DNA from: Kribbella aluminosa
Lineage (GTDB): Bacteria; Actinomycetota; Actinomycetes; Propionibacteriales; Kribbellaceae
Length of the DNA: 64,000 bases
Direction of reading: 5' to 3'
Assembly (NCBI RefSeq): GCF_017876295.1
Contig: NZ_JAGINT010000002.1
Location: 1,054,001-1,118,000, forward strand
The notes beneath the pieces were generated by a model. The model saw nothing but the letters and a program-made list of their open reading frames with translations. It ran no database searches and had not been told where the DNA came from. Below are positions 25,117 through 33,666 of the stretch, piece after piece (position 1 is the first letter of the stretch; each line of letters begins with the position of its first letter). Made by a program: the position numbers and the translations under genes.

Positions 25117-26757
25117 TCAGTGCTTGGCGGGGCCCTCCGCGCCCGCGCCGGTGAACGCCCGGACGGTGAGCTCGGCGTACCGCTTCTCGCTGGACCTGTC
25201 CTTGCCCAGGTACGTCCCGAGGACGCCGAACAGGAAGCCCAGCGGAATCGACACGATGCCCGGGTTGGACAGCGGGAACCAGTGGAAGTCCGTGCCGGTG
25301 ATCATCGACTTCTCACCGTTGCCCGACACCACCGGCGAGAAGATCACCAGGACCACGGCCGAGACCAGACCGCCGTAGATGCTCCACACAGCGCCCGAGG
25401 TGTTGAACCGCTTCCAGAACAGGTTGAACAGGAGCGCCGGCAGGTTCGCCGAGGCCGCGACCGCGAACGCCAGCGCGACCAGGAACGCGATGTTCAGCTT
25501 CTGCGCCGGGATCGCCAGCGCGATCGCCACCGCACCGATCCCGACCGCCGCGAACCGCGCCACCCGCAGCTCCTGCTTCTCGGTCGGCTTCTCCTTGGAG
25601 ATGACGTTCGCGTACAGGTCGTGGGCGAACGACGACGCCGACGTCAGCGTGAGCCCGGCGACCACCGCGAGGATCGTCGCGAACGCGACCGCCGCGATCA
25701 GCGCCAGCAGGATCGCCCCGCCGAGCGATCCGGCACCACCGCCGACCGACTCGGCCAGCAGCGGCGACGCCACGTTGCCCTTCGAGTCCGCCACCGCCGA
25801 ACCCTTGCCGGTGTTCAGCAGCGCCGCGGCGCCGAACCCGAGGGCCAGCGTCATCAGGTAGAACACACCGATCAGGCCGATCGCCCACTGCACCGAGCGC
25901 CGCGCGGAGCGGGAGTCCGGCACCGTGTAGAAGCGGATCAGGATGTGCGGGAGTCCCGCCGTACCGAGGACCAGCGCGAGGCCGAGCGACAGGAAGTCGA
26001 TCTGGCCGGTGAAGTCCTTGCCGTACAGCAGGCCAGGCTGCAGGAACGACTCGCCGTGGCCGGACTTGGTCGCCGCCGCGCCGAGCAGGTCGGAGATGTT
26101 GAAGTGGAACTTCAGCAGCACCAGGAACGTGATCACGACGGTGCCGGCCATCAGCAGCACGGCCTTCACGATCTGCACCCAGGTGGTGCCCCTCATGCCG
26201 CCGATCGTCACGTAGATGATCATCAGCGCGCCGACCAGGATGATGACGGCGGCCTTGATGCCCTCGCTCTTCACGCCGAGCAGCAGCCCGACGAGGGAAC
26301 CCGCGCCGACCATCTGGGCCAGCAGGTAGAAGATCGACACCACGATCGTCGACGTCGCGGCCGCGGTCCGGACCGGCTTCTGCTTCATCCGGAACGCGAG
26401 CTGGTCGGCCATCGTGAAGCGGCCCGAGTTCCGCAGCAGCTCGGCGACCAGGAGCAGCGCGACCAGCCAGGCCACGAGGAAGCCGATCGAGTACAGGAAG
26501 CCGTCGTACCCGTAGAGGGCGATCTGGCCGGAGATACCGAGGAACGACGCCGCGGACATGTAGTCGCCCGCGACCGCGAGACCGTTCTGCGCGCCGCTGA
26601 ACGAGCGGCCGCCGGCGTAGTAGTCGGCGGCGGTCTTGTTCTGCCGGGACGCCCACGAGGTGATGTACAGCGTCACGGCAACGACAGCAGTGAACAGCGA
26701 GATGGTCAGCGCCCGGTTGCCCGGCTCGGCTGCCAGCGGGACGAGCAGCGGATTCAC
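25117..26757 (-). CDS. actP: Cation/acetate symporter (SSS family)
   Basis: 546 aa, about 13 transmembrane segments, sodium:solute symporter fold. Family motifs include ADYYAGGRSFSGAQNGLAVAGDYMSAASFLG near the N-terminus, GAGSLVGLLLG and LGTAGLPHILIRFYTVPD. ActP-type permeases import acetate and other short monocarboxylates. GTG 26757 overlaps the TGA of the DUF485 gene as GTGA. The pair (DUF485 + ActP) is the usual yjcH-actP operon. Acs lies far away, so acetate uptake and activation are not in one transcript. Confidence 0.92.
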   Translation of the reverse strand: MNPLLVPLAAEPGNRALTISLFTAVVAVTLYITSWASRQNKTAADYYAGGRSFSGAQNGLAVAGDYMSAASFLGISGQIALYGYDGFLYSIGFLVAWLVALLLVAELLRNSGRFTMADQLAFRMKQKPVRTAAATSTIVVSIFYLLAQMVGAGSLVGLLLGVKSEGIKAAVIILVGALMIIYVTIGGMRGTTWVQIVKAVLLMAGTVVITFLVLLKFHFNISDLLGAAATKSGHGESFLQPGLLYGKDFTGQIDFLSLGLALVLGTAGLPHILIRFYTVPDSRSARRSVQWAIGLIGVFYLMTLALGFGAAALLNTGKGSAVADSKGNVASPLLAESVGGGAGSLGGAILLALIAAVAFATILAVVAGLTLTSASSFAHDLYANVISKEKPTEKQELRVARFAAVGIGAVAIALAIPAQKLNIAFLVALAFAVAASANLPALLFNLFWKRFNTSGAVWSIYGGLVSAVVLVIFSPVVSGNGEKSMITGTDFHWFPLSNPGIVSIPLGFLFGVLGTYLGKDRSSEKRYAELTVRAFTGAGAEGPAKH

Positions 26758-27095
26758 CGGCGGCGCTCCCTCTTGTACTTGGCGTTCAGGCCGTGGGCCA
26801 GCGGGTCGAGCTTGCGGTTCGCGAACCGGCCGTACAGCGCGGCGATCACGAACGTCGACACGAACTGCAACAGGCCGAAGATCAGCGCGACGTTCACATG
26901 GCCGACCACTTTGTGGCTCATGAAGCCACGCGCCCAGTTGTTGCAGGCGACGTACGCCAGGTACCACGCCATGAAGGCGATCGTCCACGGTACGACGAAG
27001 TTCTTGTAGCGCCGTTTCAGCTCGGTGAAGTCGGCCGCGTCGTGCACCGCTTCGTACGCGCGGGCGTCCCGCTCGCGCACCATCTCTTCGTCCAC
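26754..27095 (-). CDS. DUF485 membrane protein (YjcH-like), ActP partner
   Basis: 113 aa with two transmembrane helices at about residues 35-55 and 72-92. The DUF485 pattern is present: FTELKRRYKNFVVPWTIAFMAWYLAYV and VNVALIFGLLQFVSTFVIAALYGRFANRKLDPLA. It is found almost always with SSS acetate permeases. GTG 27095 is preceded by GGGGAAC. Translation is coupled to actP by a 4 bp overlap. Confidence 0.9.
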   Translation of the reverse strand: MDEEMVRERDARAYEAVHDAADFTELKRRYKNFVVPWTIAFMAWYLAYVACNNWARGFMSHKVVGHVNVALIFGLLQFVSTFVIAALYGRFANRKLDPLAHGLNAKYKRERRR

Positions 27096-27182
27096 GAGTT
27101 CCCCTTCACTGGACCGAACAGGTGCACGCTAGCCGCAAGTTGCCCGTTTGTGACCTACCGCAACCAAAACGTTCTAAAGGTT

Positions 27183-28028
27183 CTACAGATGTGGCGCCAC
27201 CGGGCTGTCGAGGGTACGGCGGTAGTTGGCGAACTCGCTCGGGTGGGCGCGGAAGCAGTCGGTGAGGTACGGCATCCGCAGCGGCTCCGGGGGACGGGCG
27301 GTGTGCTCGTAGATCTGGTCGATCTGCTCCAGCACCTGCTCGCGCCGGGTCTCCTTGAGGATCGCGACCGCGGAGTGCGACAACGCCAGCTGCCGCAGGC
27401 CCTTGCGGTCCAGGTCCTGCCAGTGCCGGAACCGGGCCTGCTCGATCATCCAGAACAGGTTCGACCCCTCGAGGATCGGCATCGGCTCGAACCGGTCGCC
27501 GCCGCCGCTGTGTGTGACGGTCTGGCAGTCCCCCTGCATCACCTGCGAGATCCGGCGTACCCACGGCACCACCGTGTCGGCGTCGTTCCAGAGCAGGCCG
27601 AGGACGCCGTTCGGCCGCAGTACCCGGGCGATCTCCGGCAGCGCGCGGGCGTGGTCGAACCAGTGGAACGCCTGCCCGACGATCACCGCGTCCACCGACC
27701 CGTGCGCGAGCGGGATCGACTCGGCCGCGCCGACCATGGTGTCGATCCCCTGCCGCCGGCGGCAGACCTCGAGCATCTCCGGCGACGGGTCGACCGCGAT
27801 CACGTGGTGCCCGAGCTCGGCGGCGACCGCGGCCAGTTTGCCGGTGCCGGCGCCCAGGTCGAGCACCTGCAGCCCGCGGCCGGGGCCGAGGATCCAGGTC
27901 AGCGCCTCGGACGGGAACGTCGGCCGGCCCGCGTCGTACGCGGCCGCGACGGCGCCGAAGGACCTGGCGCGCGCGGCGTTCCCGCGGGCCGCGGCAGGGT
28001 CCCCGGCCGGATCGTTGGTGGTCATCAC
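27183..28028 (-). CDS. Class I SAM-dependent methyltransferase (UbiE/Coq5-like)
   Basis: 281 aa. N-terminal YDAGRPTFPSEALTWIL leads into the SAM motif VLDLGAGTGKLAAVAAELGHHVIAVDPS at about residue 55. AFHWFDHARALPEIARVLRPNGVLGLLW is the conserved post-II/III region of the 'AFHWFD' subgroup. Substrate unknown. The gene is 35 bp downstream of the SpsF-like gene on the same strand and could be the last gene of that glycan operon, but a role there is not shown. GTG 28028 and ATG 28025 are both usable. Confidence 0.82.
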   Translation of the reverse strand: MMTTNDPAGDPAAARGNAARARSFGAVAAAYDAGRPTFPSEALTWILGPGRGLQVLDLGAGTGKLAAVAAELGHHVIAVDPSPEMLEVCRRRQGIDTMVGAAESIPLAHGSVDAVIVGQAFHWFDHARALPEIARVLRPNGVLGLLWNDADTVVPWVRRISQVMQGDCQTVTHSGGGDRFEPMPILEGSNLFWMIEQARFRHWQDLDRKGLRQLALSHSAVAILKETRREQVLEQIDQIYEHTARPPEPLRMPYLTDCFRAHPSEFANYRRTLDSPVAPHL

Positions 28029-28062
28029 GGCAATTCTGCCGTAGCCGAGGGCATGAAACCTG

Positions 28063-28800
28063 CTACTCGCCGAGTTTCTTCTGTTCGATGTGCGCGTTCA
28101 GCGTGGCCAGCTCCGGGTGCTCGTCCAGGATCTTGACCAGATCGGCGCAGCCGAGACGGGACGCGCCGAAGTCCTCGATGAGAGCGTCGAGCAACTTCCA
28201 GTCGTCCGCGGTGTCCAATGTCAGGCGGTACTGCGACCCGCCGCCCGACCACGGGAGGTTCAGCAGCCGCATCTCGCCGGAGCGGTTCTGGTGCAGGTAC
28301 GACGTGACGTGCTCGCGATCGGCCGTGAGCGTGGCCTTCTGCTCCGCGTCGTACAGCCGGGCGGCGGAGAAGATCTCGAAGTCCATGCCGCGCGGGTAGG
28401 TCCGCTCCAGGCAGTTCGAGAGGTACAGGTCGAGGTCGTTCTCGGCGCGCCAGCGATCGACGCCCGCGGCAACGATCTCGGGGTCGATCAGCGGGCAGTC
28501 CGAGGTGACCCGGACGATGCCGTCCAGGTCGTGTTCGCGGGCGGCCCCCGCGAACCGGCTGAGGACGTCGTCCTCGCTGCCGCGGAACACCGGGAAGCCG
28601 TCCTCGTTGCACAGCTGTACGACGAGGTTGTCGTTGAAGTTCGTGGTGGTCGCGACGATCACCGGGAGGCCGGTGCGACTCAGCCGGTCCAGGTGGTGTT
28701 CGAGGTACGAACGGCCGCCGACGGTCAGCAGGACCTTGGCAGGCAGTCGCGTGCTGGTCACCCGGACCTGCGTGATGATGCCGATCTTCAGCTGTTCCAT
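28063..28800 (-). CDS. SpsF/PseF-like cytidylyltransferase (nonulosonic acid activation)
   Basis: 245 aa nucleotidyltransferase of the SpsF/CMP-KDO synthetase-like group. It starts LKIGIITQVRVTSTRLPAKVLLTVGG, the nucleotide-binding R-x-x-S-T-R-L-P-x-K loop, and contains RVTSDCPLIDPE (metal-binding Asp), YPRGMDFEIF and YRLTLDTADDWKLL. In a locus with PseB, C, G, H and I this would be the missing CMP-pseudaminic acid step (CTP + Pse to CMP-Pse); the sequence class agrees but substrate is inferred. It overlaps the preceding QHGW-family gene by 13 bp. Confidence 0.8.
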   Translation of the reverse strand: MEQLKIGIITQVRVTSTRLPAKVLLTVGGRSYLEHHLDRLSRTGLPVIVATTTNFNDNLVVQLCNEDGFPVFRGSEDDVLSRFAGAAREHDLDGIVRVTSDCPLIDPEIVAAGVDRWRAENDLDLYLSNCLERTYPRGMDFEIFSAARLYDAEQKATLTADREHVTSYLHQNRSGEMRLLNLPWSGGGSQYRLTLDTADDWKLLDALIEDFGASRLGCADLVKILDEHPELATLNAHIEQKKLGE

Positions 28801-29603
28801 CGGAACATCTCCCGGATTTCTGCGGGTCCGGCGACGTGGTCGACGCCCAGTTCGGTGTCGGTGAACTCACGGGCGACCTGCGCCGGGACGTACGGCTGGT
28901 CCATCTCCGGCCACAGCCGCTTGATCCGCGCCTGACCGCCGAACGACGGGTGCTCGTCCTCCAGCACCATGGGATCACCGTAGACCCCCGCCCGCAGGCC
29001 GAGCGAACCGCCGTACAGAACGGCCGAGCTGAGCCGGTTCGAGGCGACCCGCTCGTGCTTGCGGAGCTCGCGGAGCTGGTTGAGCAGGAACTTCGCGTTC
29101 GTCCGCCGCCAGTGCAGGCCGCGGTAGCCGTGCGTGATGACCCGGAATCCGGCGTCCTTGTAGACGTCGCGGATCGCCGGCTTGTCGTACTCGTTCCAGT
29201 ACAGGCAGACGGTCACCGGGCCGGTCTCGTGCTCGTTGATCGAGGCAACGATCCGGCCGTGGTCGCCGAGCACGTGCTGGCCCTCCCAGCCGTGGAACGG
29301 GTAGAAGATGGTGCCCTTGGCCCGTTTGTCCTGGGTGGCCAGCTCCGGATGGGTCTTCAGCAGGTACAGCCAGACGGAGCCGATCACCGAGTAGTTGCGC
29401 AGCCCGAGCGCGTGGCCTCGGCGCCGGACGCTGTCCGACCAGACGAACTTCGGCATCCCCGGCGCGAAGTTCGTGCCGTACGCGAACCCGTCGAGGATGT
29501 TCCAGCCGTGCTGCAGGTAGCCCCAGATCCGCGGCGGCTTGGAGAAGCCGGCGTACGTCGCCATGATGTTGGCGTGCCCGTAGAAGTGGTTGGCGTGGTG
29601 CAT
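28788..29603 (-). CDS. 'QHGW' family protein, copy 1 (putative glycosyltransferase)
   Basis: 271 aa, no recognised family. It is clearly a paralogue of the gene at 40049. Shared elements in order: MHHxNHxYG at the N-terminus, RYAGF/TYAGF, GYLQHGWNI (about residue 28), FTWSD with RRRGHxLG, FHGWEG and HGDH, PVTxxLYxxEYD, YxDAGFRV, ANRLSxAxxYG, YGDPM, FGGQxRIxRLWPEM and a late TDxELG. The QHGW and HGDH motifs recall GT-B-like capsule and teichoic acid transferases, so a sugar transferase is a reasonable guess. It is cytosolic, without signal or TM segment. The ATG shares one base with the previous stop (TGATG). Confidence 0.6.
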   Translation of the reverse strand: MHHANHFYGHANIMATYAGFSKPPRIWGYLQHGWNILDGFAYGTNFAPGMPKFVWSDSVRRRGHALGLRNYSVIGSVWLYLLKTHPELATQDKRAKGTIFYPFHGWEGQHVLGDHGRIVASINEHETGPVTVCLYWNEYDKPAIRDVYKDAGFRVITHGYRGLHWRRTNAKFLLNQLRELRKHERVASNRLSSAVLYGGSLGLRAGVYGDPMVLEDEHPSFGGQARIKRLWPEMDQPYVPAQVAREFTDTELGVDHVAGPAEIREMFRWNS

Positions 29604-31165
29604 CAGCGCCGTACCTTCTTCAGCACGCGCTTGATCCGGCGTCGGACAACCCGCGCCGGATTCAGCACCGCGTGACCGACGCGATAGGGCCGGGACCGGC
29701 GGATGCCGCTGACGGTCCCCTCGAAAAGGATCGCCCGGGCGCTCGCATCCGCCAGCTCGTCCGCCAGCCGGGCGACGGTCTGCAACTGCTCTGCACTACC
29801 CCGCGGCCGAACCACCTCGTCCGGCGTGAACTCCGGCTCCGGCACGGTAATCCCCGCCATCGCCGCCAACCGCCCCGTCAACTGATGCGCATCCGCGGCA
29901 GCCGGCCATGGCACCCGCCCGCCACCCGCCAACACCCGGCCCGCGAACCGACGGAGATGCCCGACAACATCCAGGTCCTGCCGCTCCCCGAACAGCCGGT
30001 AGGAGCCCCCGTCCAGGATCACGTTGTCCGGCGAACCCGCCCCGCCTGCGCCCAACCAAGCCACGTACTGCGGAATCACCCGCCTGAGCTCCGCCTGGTC
30101 GTCACATCGGAGAGCCGTCAGCAGGTGCTCTTCCAGCAGTACGCCGTCGCCCTCGGGAACGACGCCTTCCGGCAGCACCGTCGGCGGCTCCGCCCCGATC
30201 ACGTAGTACCAAGCCGGCGCCAACTCCAACGCGATCCCCGCCTCGGCGGCATCCAGCACGACCCGGTACGGATCCATAAGCACCGGGCCGTCGTTGCGCG
30301 CGGCAACAGCCTGCGCCGCCACCACACCCGCGAACCCGTCCACAGACGTGAACGCCACCTCAGCCTGCACCAGAGACGGAAACACGCCGTACACCCGCAC
30401 CCCACCACCCCGGGTGGCCTCACCCGCGCCGGCCCCACCCAGGTCGGGAACATCCGCGCTGGTCTCACATGTGCCGGCCGCAGGTCTGCTGACGCCGGCT
30501 GTGCCGAGGGCGGCTTGGAGGACGGTGGTGAGGGGTTTGAGGCCTGCGGGTGGGCGGTCGGCGGCGTTCCGGCCCCAGTCCTCGTCGCGGGGGATCGCCG
30601 CGGTGATGTCCGGCTGGATCAGCCGCTCGAAACCGAAGGAGTTCGTCGCGCCGAGCAGCAGTCGCCCCCCAGGCCGGAGCAGACCGACGAGCCGCTCAAG
30701 CCCCTCCGCCCAGCTGAACCCTGCGGTGTCCGGCCCGACCAGCCGCTCGAGCCCGTCCAACGCCACAACCACGTCGTACCCGGAGCCCGCCGCACCCGCG
30801 CCGCTCACACCCTTCGCCGCACCCGCGCCGCGTGCAGCGTCCGCCTCGCCGAGGGGGAAGCGGTCCAGGGAGCCGCAGAAGACTTGGGCTTTTGTGGTGG
30901 TAAGTAGGTCGGCGAGTTCTTCGGCGTCCGGTGCGGAGCGGACCAGGAGGTCGACCGAGGCGACCTGTGACGCGACAGCTTCGACCAGCTCGGCGGCGTG
31001 GGGACCGGCGAGGAGTACGGCGTCCTCGGGGGTGAGGGCGGCGGCCAGGAGTGCCGTGGCTGCGGGTCCCGCGGCCGCGGGGCGGGCATCGCCCGGGTGC
31101 AGGTCCGACCAGTTGAGCATCTCTCCGCCGATCAAGTTCGACCGGGTCACATCCGTCACCTTCAT
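29603..31165 (-). CDS. Methyltransferase-like protein with basic C-terminal tail, copy 1
   Basis: 520 aa from ATG 31165 (MKVTDVTRSNLIGGEMLNW). Residues about 25-230 resemble a Rossmann-type SAM methyltransferase fold (AVLLAGPHAAELVE, VDLLVRSAPDAEEL, YDVVVALDGLERL, LVGLLRPGGRLLLGATNSFG), but the classical GxGxG loop is replaced by AGPHAAE, so SAM binding is uncertain. A predicted helical region near 450-490 is followed by a strongly basic end (RVVRRRIKRVLKKVRR). Its paralogue is at 40866. Both sit directly before or after a QHGW gene, and the basic tail suggests attachment to membrane lipid or polymer. The frame extends upstream to 31339 but alignment with the copy supports 31165. Confidence 0.6.
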   Translation of the reverse strand: MKVTDVTRSNLIGGEMLNWSDLHPGDARPAAAGPAATALLAAALTPEDAVLLAGPHAAELVEAVASQVASVDLLVRSAPDAEELADLLTTTKAQVFCGSLDRFPLGEADAARGAGAAKGVSGAGAAGSGYDVVVALDGLERLVGPDTAGFSWAEGLERLVGLLRPGGRLLLGATNSFGFERLIQPDITAAIPRDEDWGRNAADRPPAGLKPLTTVLQAALGTAGVSRPAAGTCETSADVPDLGGAGAGEATRGGGVRVYGVFPSLVQAEVAFTSVDGFAGVVAAQAVAARNDGPVLMDPYRVVLDAAEAGIALELAPAWYYVIGAEPPTVLPEGVVPEGDGVLLEEHLLTALRCDDQAELRRVIPQYVAWLGAGGAGSPDNVILDGGSYRLFGERQDLDVVGHLRRFAGRVLAGGGRVPWPAAADAHQLTGRLAAMAGITVPEPEFTPDEVVRPRGSAEQLQTVARLADELADASARAILFEGTVSGIRRSRPYRVGHAVLNPARVVRRRIKRVLKKVRR

Positions 31166-31405
31166 GGTCCGCGCTGTCAGTTCTTCAGGGGTCGTCAACA
31201 CCTCACCCCGCCCCGGCAGCCCCGGCCGCACCGGCGCTTGGGGCGGGGAAATAAATCGTCGCCCAGTAGCGAATAGTTTCCCAGCCTCGCCGCCGATCAA
31301 GGCGACCGCCCCGCGCGAGAGGTGGCTTCGGGAGTCCAACCCACCTCAAACGACCAGCAGAACTCCCCACACGACCCAGAGCAGGACCGCCTAGGCATCG
31401 GGGAG
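31166..31405. other. 240 bp intergenic region upstream of the methyltransferase-like operon
   Basis: Between pseC (ends 31406) and the leftward operon start. It has an AT-rich patch (GGGGAAATAAATCGTCG, 31235-31251) that may hold the promoter of the leftward operon. No gene is seen. Confidence 0.4.
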
Positions 31406-32539
31406 TCACCGGGCTACCAGCTTCAGGAGAGTGTCGATCACCCGGTCGACGTCGCCGTCGGTGAGGGCCGGGTAGAGGGGGAGGGACAGTTCCTCGGCGT
31501 AGAACCGTTCGGCGTTCGGGCAGAGGCCGCGTCGGTAGCCCTGGTGGGCGAAGACCGGGTGCCAGTAGACCGGGATGTAGTTGACCTGTACGCCGATCCC
31601 GGCCGCGCGCATCCGCTCGAAGGTCTCGCGCCGCCGGCCGTCGAGGACGCGCAGCGGGTAGAGGTGCCACATCGGGTCGACCCCGGCGCGCTGCACCGGT
31701 GTACGTACCCCGTCGACCCCGGCGAAGGCCGCGTTGTAGCGCGCGGTGATTTCCGCCCGGCGGCGCTTGAACTCCGCGAGCCGCCGGAGCTGGGAGAGGC
31801 CGAGCGCGGCGCCGAGGTCGGTGAGGCGGTAGTTCACGCCGTACTCGTGGACCTCCTGGTGCCACGGGCCTTCGTCGGTGAGCTCGAAGCGGGACGGGTC
31901 GCGGACGAGGCCGATGAAGTGGAACTCGTGGGCGCGCCGGGCGACTCCGTCATCCCTGCAGACGACCGCGCCGCCCTCGCCGGTGGTGAGGTTCTTCGTG
32001 GGGAAGAAGGACATGGTGGTGACGTCGGCCAGGTCGCCGACAGGTCGGCCGTACGCCGATCCTCCGACCGAATGCGCGGCGTCCGCCAACGTCGTCGCGC
32101 CTGCCCGGTCAGCCAGAGACTGCAGAGCCGGGTAGTCGGCGGACTGGCCCGCATAGTCGACTGCGGCAATGACCCTGGACCGAGGAGTAAGCGCGGCTTC
32201 CACGGCGGACGGGTCCAGGAGGCCGGTCTCGTAGTCGACGTCGGCGAAGATCACGCGGGCGCCGAGCATCGCGGCGCAGGAGGCGGTGGCCACGAAGGTC
32301 ATCGGGGTGGTGATGACCTCGTCGCCGGGGCCGACGCCGAGGGCGGCGTACGCGATGTGCAGTGCTGCAGTCCCCGACGTACAGCTCACAGCGCGATGAC
32401 CGCCGGACAGTTCCGAGATCGCGTTCTCGAAGGCCGTGACCGCCGGCCCGGTGGTCAGCCAGTCGCCCCGCAGTACGGCGGTGACCGCCTCGATGTCTTC
32501 CTCGGAGATCGACTGGCGCCCATAAGGCAGCACGGTCAC
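31406..32539 (-). CDS. pseC: PseC-like PLP aminotransferase (UDP-4-amino-4,6-dideoxy sugar)
   Basis: 377 aa, DegT/DnrJ/EryC1 fold. PLP lysine is Lys182 in FFPTKNLTTGEGG; Asp153 in LADAAHSVGG and the SGTAALH loop (about residue 55) complete the cofactor site. N-terminal YGRQSISEEDIEAVTAVLRGDWLTTGP and C-terminal IPVYWHPVF with FYAEELSLPLYPAL are typical of PseC. It would add the C4 amino group from glutamate to the PseB product. GTG 32539 overlaps the PseB stop as GTGA, so the two steps are translated together. Confidence 0.9.
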   Translation of the reverse strand: MTVLPYGRQSISEEDIEAVTAVLRGDWLTTGPAVTAFENAISELSGGHRAVSCTSGTAALHIAYAALGVGPGDEVITTPMTFVATASCAAMLGARVIFADVDYETGLLDPSAVEAALTPRSRVIAAVDYAGQSADYPALQSLADRAGATTLADAAHSVGGSAYGRPVGDLADVTTMSFFPTKNLTTGEGGAVVCRDDGVARRAHEFHFIGLVRDPSRFELTDEGPWHQEVHEYGVNYRLTDLGAALGLSQLRRLAEFKRRRAEITARYNAAFAGVDGVRTPVQRAGVDPMWHLYPLRVLDGRRRETFERMRAAGIGVQVNYIPVYWHPVFAHQGYRRGLCPNAERFYAEELSLPLYPALTDGDVDRVIDTLLKLVAR

Positions 32540-33519
32540 GCGTCGCTTTCGAGGATCTTGCGGATCTCCTCGATCGAGTACCACTGGTCGTTGGTGTCGG
32601 AGGCGTAGTGGAAGCCGCCCGGGACCGGGTTGCCGTCGGCGGGTGGCCGGTAGCCCCAGGTGGCGAGGTCCGGCTGCAGGACGAAGCGGTTGCCGAGGGA
32701 CAGCGCGCGGCGACCTTCCTCGGGGCTGATCATCTCCTCGTGCAGCTTCTCGCCGGGCCGCAGGCCGACGTCGTGCATCGCCGCGCCCGGCGCGATCGCC
32801 GCGGCCAGGTCGGTGACCTTCATCGACGGGATCCGCGGCACGTACAGCTCGCCGCCGGTCATCAGGTCGAACGTGTCGACCACGAACTCGACCGCCTGCG
32901 GCAGCGTGATCAGGAACCGGGTGCAGCGCAGGTCGGTGATCGGCAGCGACTGGCCGGCCGCGTGCAGCGCCCGGAACTTCGGGATGATCGAGCCTCGGCT
33001 GCCCATCACGTTGCCGTACCGCACGACGCTGAAGCGGGTGTCGTACGCCGCCGCGTAGTGGTTGCCGTTGATGAACAGCTTGTCGGCGGTCAGCTTGGTC
33101 GCGCCGTACAGGTTGATCGGGCTGGACGCCTTGTCGGTGGACAGTGCCACGACCCGCTTCACGCCGCTGTCGATGGCCGCCTCGATGACGTTCTGCGACC
33201 CGATCACGTTGGTCTGCACGAACTCCCACGGGTTGTACTCGCCGCTGTCGACCTGCTTCAGCGCGGCCGCGTGGACGACGTAGTCGACCCGGTGCATCGC
33301 CCGCACCAGCCGGGACCGGTCGCGGACGTCGCCGAGGAAGAACCGCAGCCGCGGGTCGTCGCCGAACGACTGCCGGACCTCCCACTGCTTCAGCTCGTCG
33401 CGGCTGAAGACGATGATCCGCCGCGGGTCCAGCTGCTCGAGTGCATGCCGTACGAACGTCCGGCCGAACGACCCGGTACCACCGGTGACCAGGATGTCGG
33501 AGCCGGTAAGGATTGACAC
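32536..33519 (-). CDS. pseB: PseB-like UDP-GlcNAc 4,6-dehydratase (5-inverting)
   Basis: 327 aa extended SDR. The NAD(P) motif VTGGTGSFGR is at residues 11-20, the TDKA active-site group at 128-131 and Y138xxxK142 in NLYGATKLTADK. The family (PseB/FlaA1/CapD-short) converts UDP-GlcNAc into UDP-2-acetamido-2,6-dideoxy-beta-L-arabino-hexos-4-ulose, the first step to pseudaminic acid. The C-terminal HYASDTNDQWYSIEEIRKIL is the usual PseB ending. GTG 33519 follows an AAGGGG ribosome site. The leader contains a short palindrome. Confidence 0.92.
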   Translation of the reverse strand: MSILTGSDILVTGGTGSFGRTFVRHALEQLDPRRIIVFSRDELKQWEVRQSFGDDPRLRFFLGDVRDRSRLVRAMHRVDYVVHAAALKQVDSGEYNPWEFVQTNVIGSQNVIEAAIDSGVKRVVALSTDKASSPINLYGATKLTADKLFINGNHYAAAYDTRFSVVRYGNVMGSRGSIIPKFRALHAAGQSLPITDLRCTRFLITLPQAVEFVVDTFDLMTGGELYVPRIPSMKVTDLAAAIAPGAAMHDVGLRPGEKLHEEMISPEEGRRALSLGNRFVLQPDLATWGYRPPADGNPVPGGFHYASDTNDQWYSIEEIRKILESDA

Positions 33520-33543
33520 GCGAGCGGGACCCCTTCTGACGGA

Positions 33544-33556
33544 CAGTTCCGAACTG
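33544..33556. promoter_or_regulatory. Palindrome CAGTTC-C-GAACTG in the pseB leader
   Basis: Perfect 6+1+6 palindrome between a possible minus-strand -10 box (TATTGT, 33586-33581) and the pseB start. It could be an operator controlling pseBC, or by proximity both divergent units. Confidence 0.5.
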
Positions 33557-33653
33557 CGCACACGCGGTGCGGACCTCGAAACAATAGCTGCCCCGTGAGC
33601 AGTCTCCTCAATCCACCGTCTCAGCGCTGTGTGATCAAACGTTCGCGAGCGGA

Positions 33654-33659
33654 TACGGT
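33654..33659 (+). promoter_or_regulatory. -10 box (TACGGT) for a leaderless pseG transcript
   Basis: TACGGT ends 7 nt before GTG 33667. The spacing fits transcription starting on the start codon. Confidence 0.5.
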
Positions 33660-33666
33660 CTGGGGC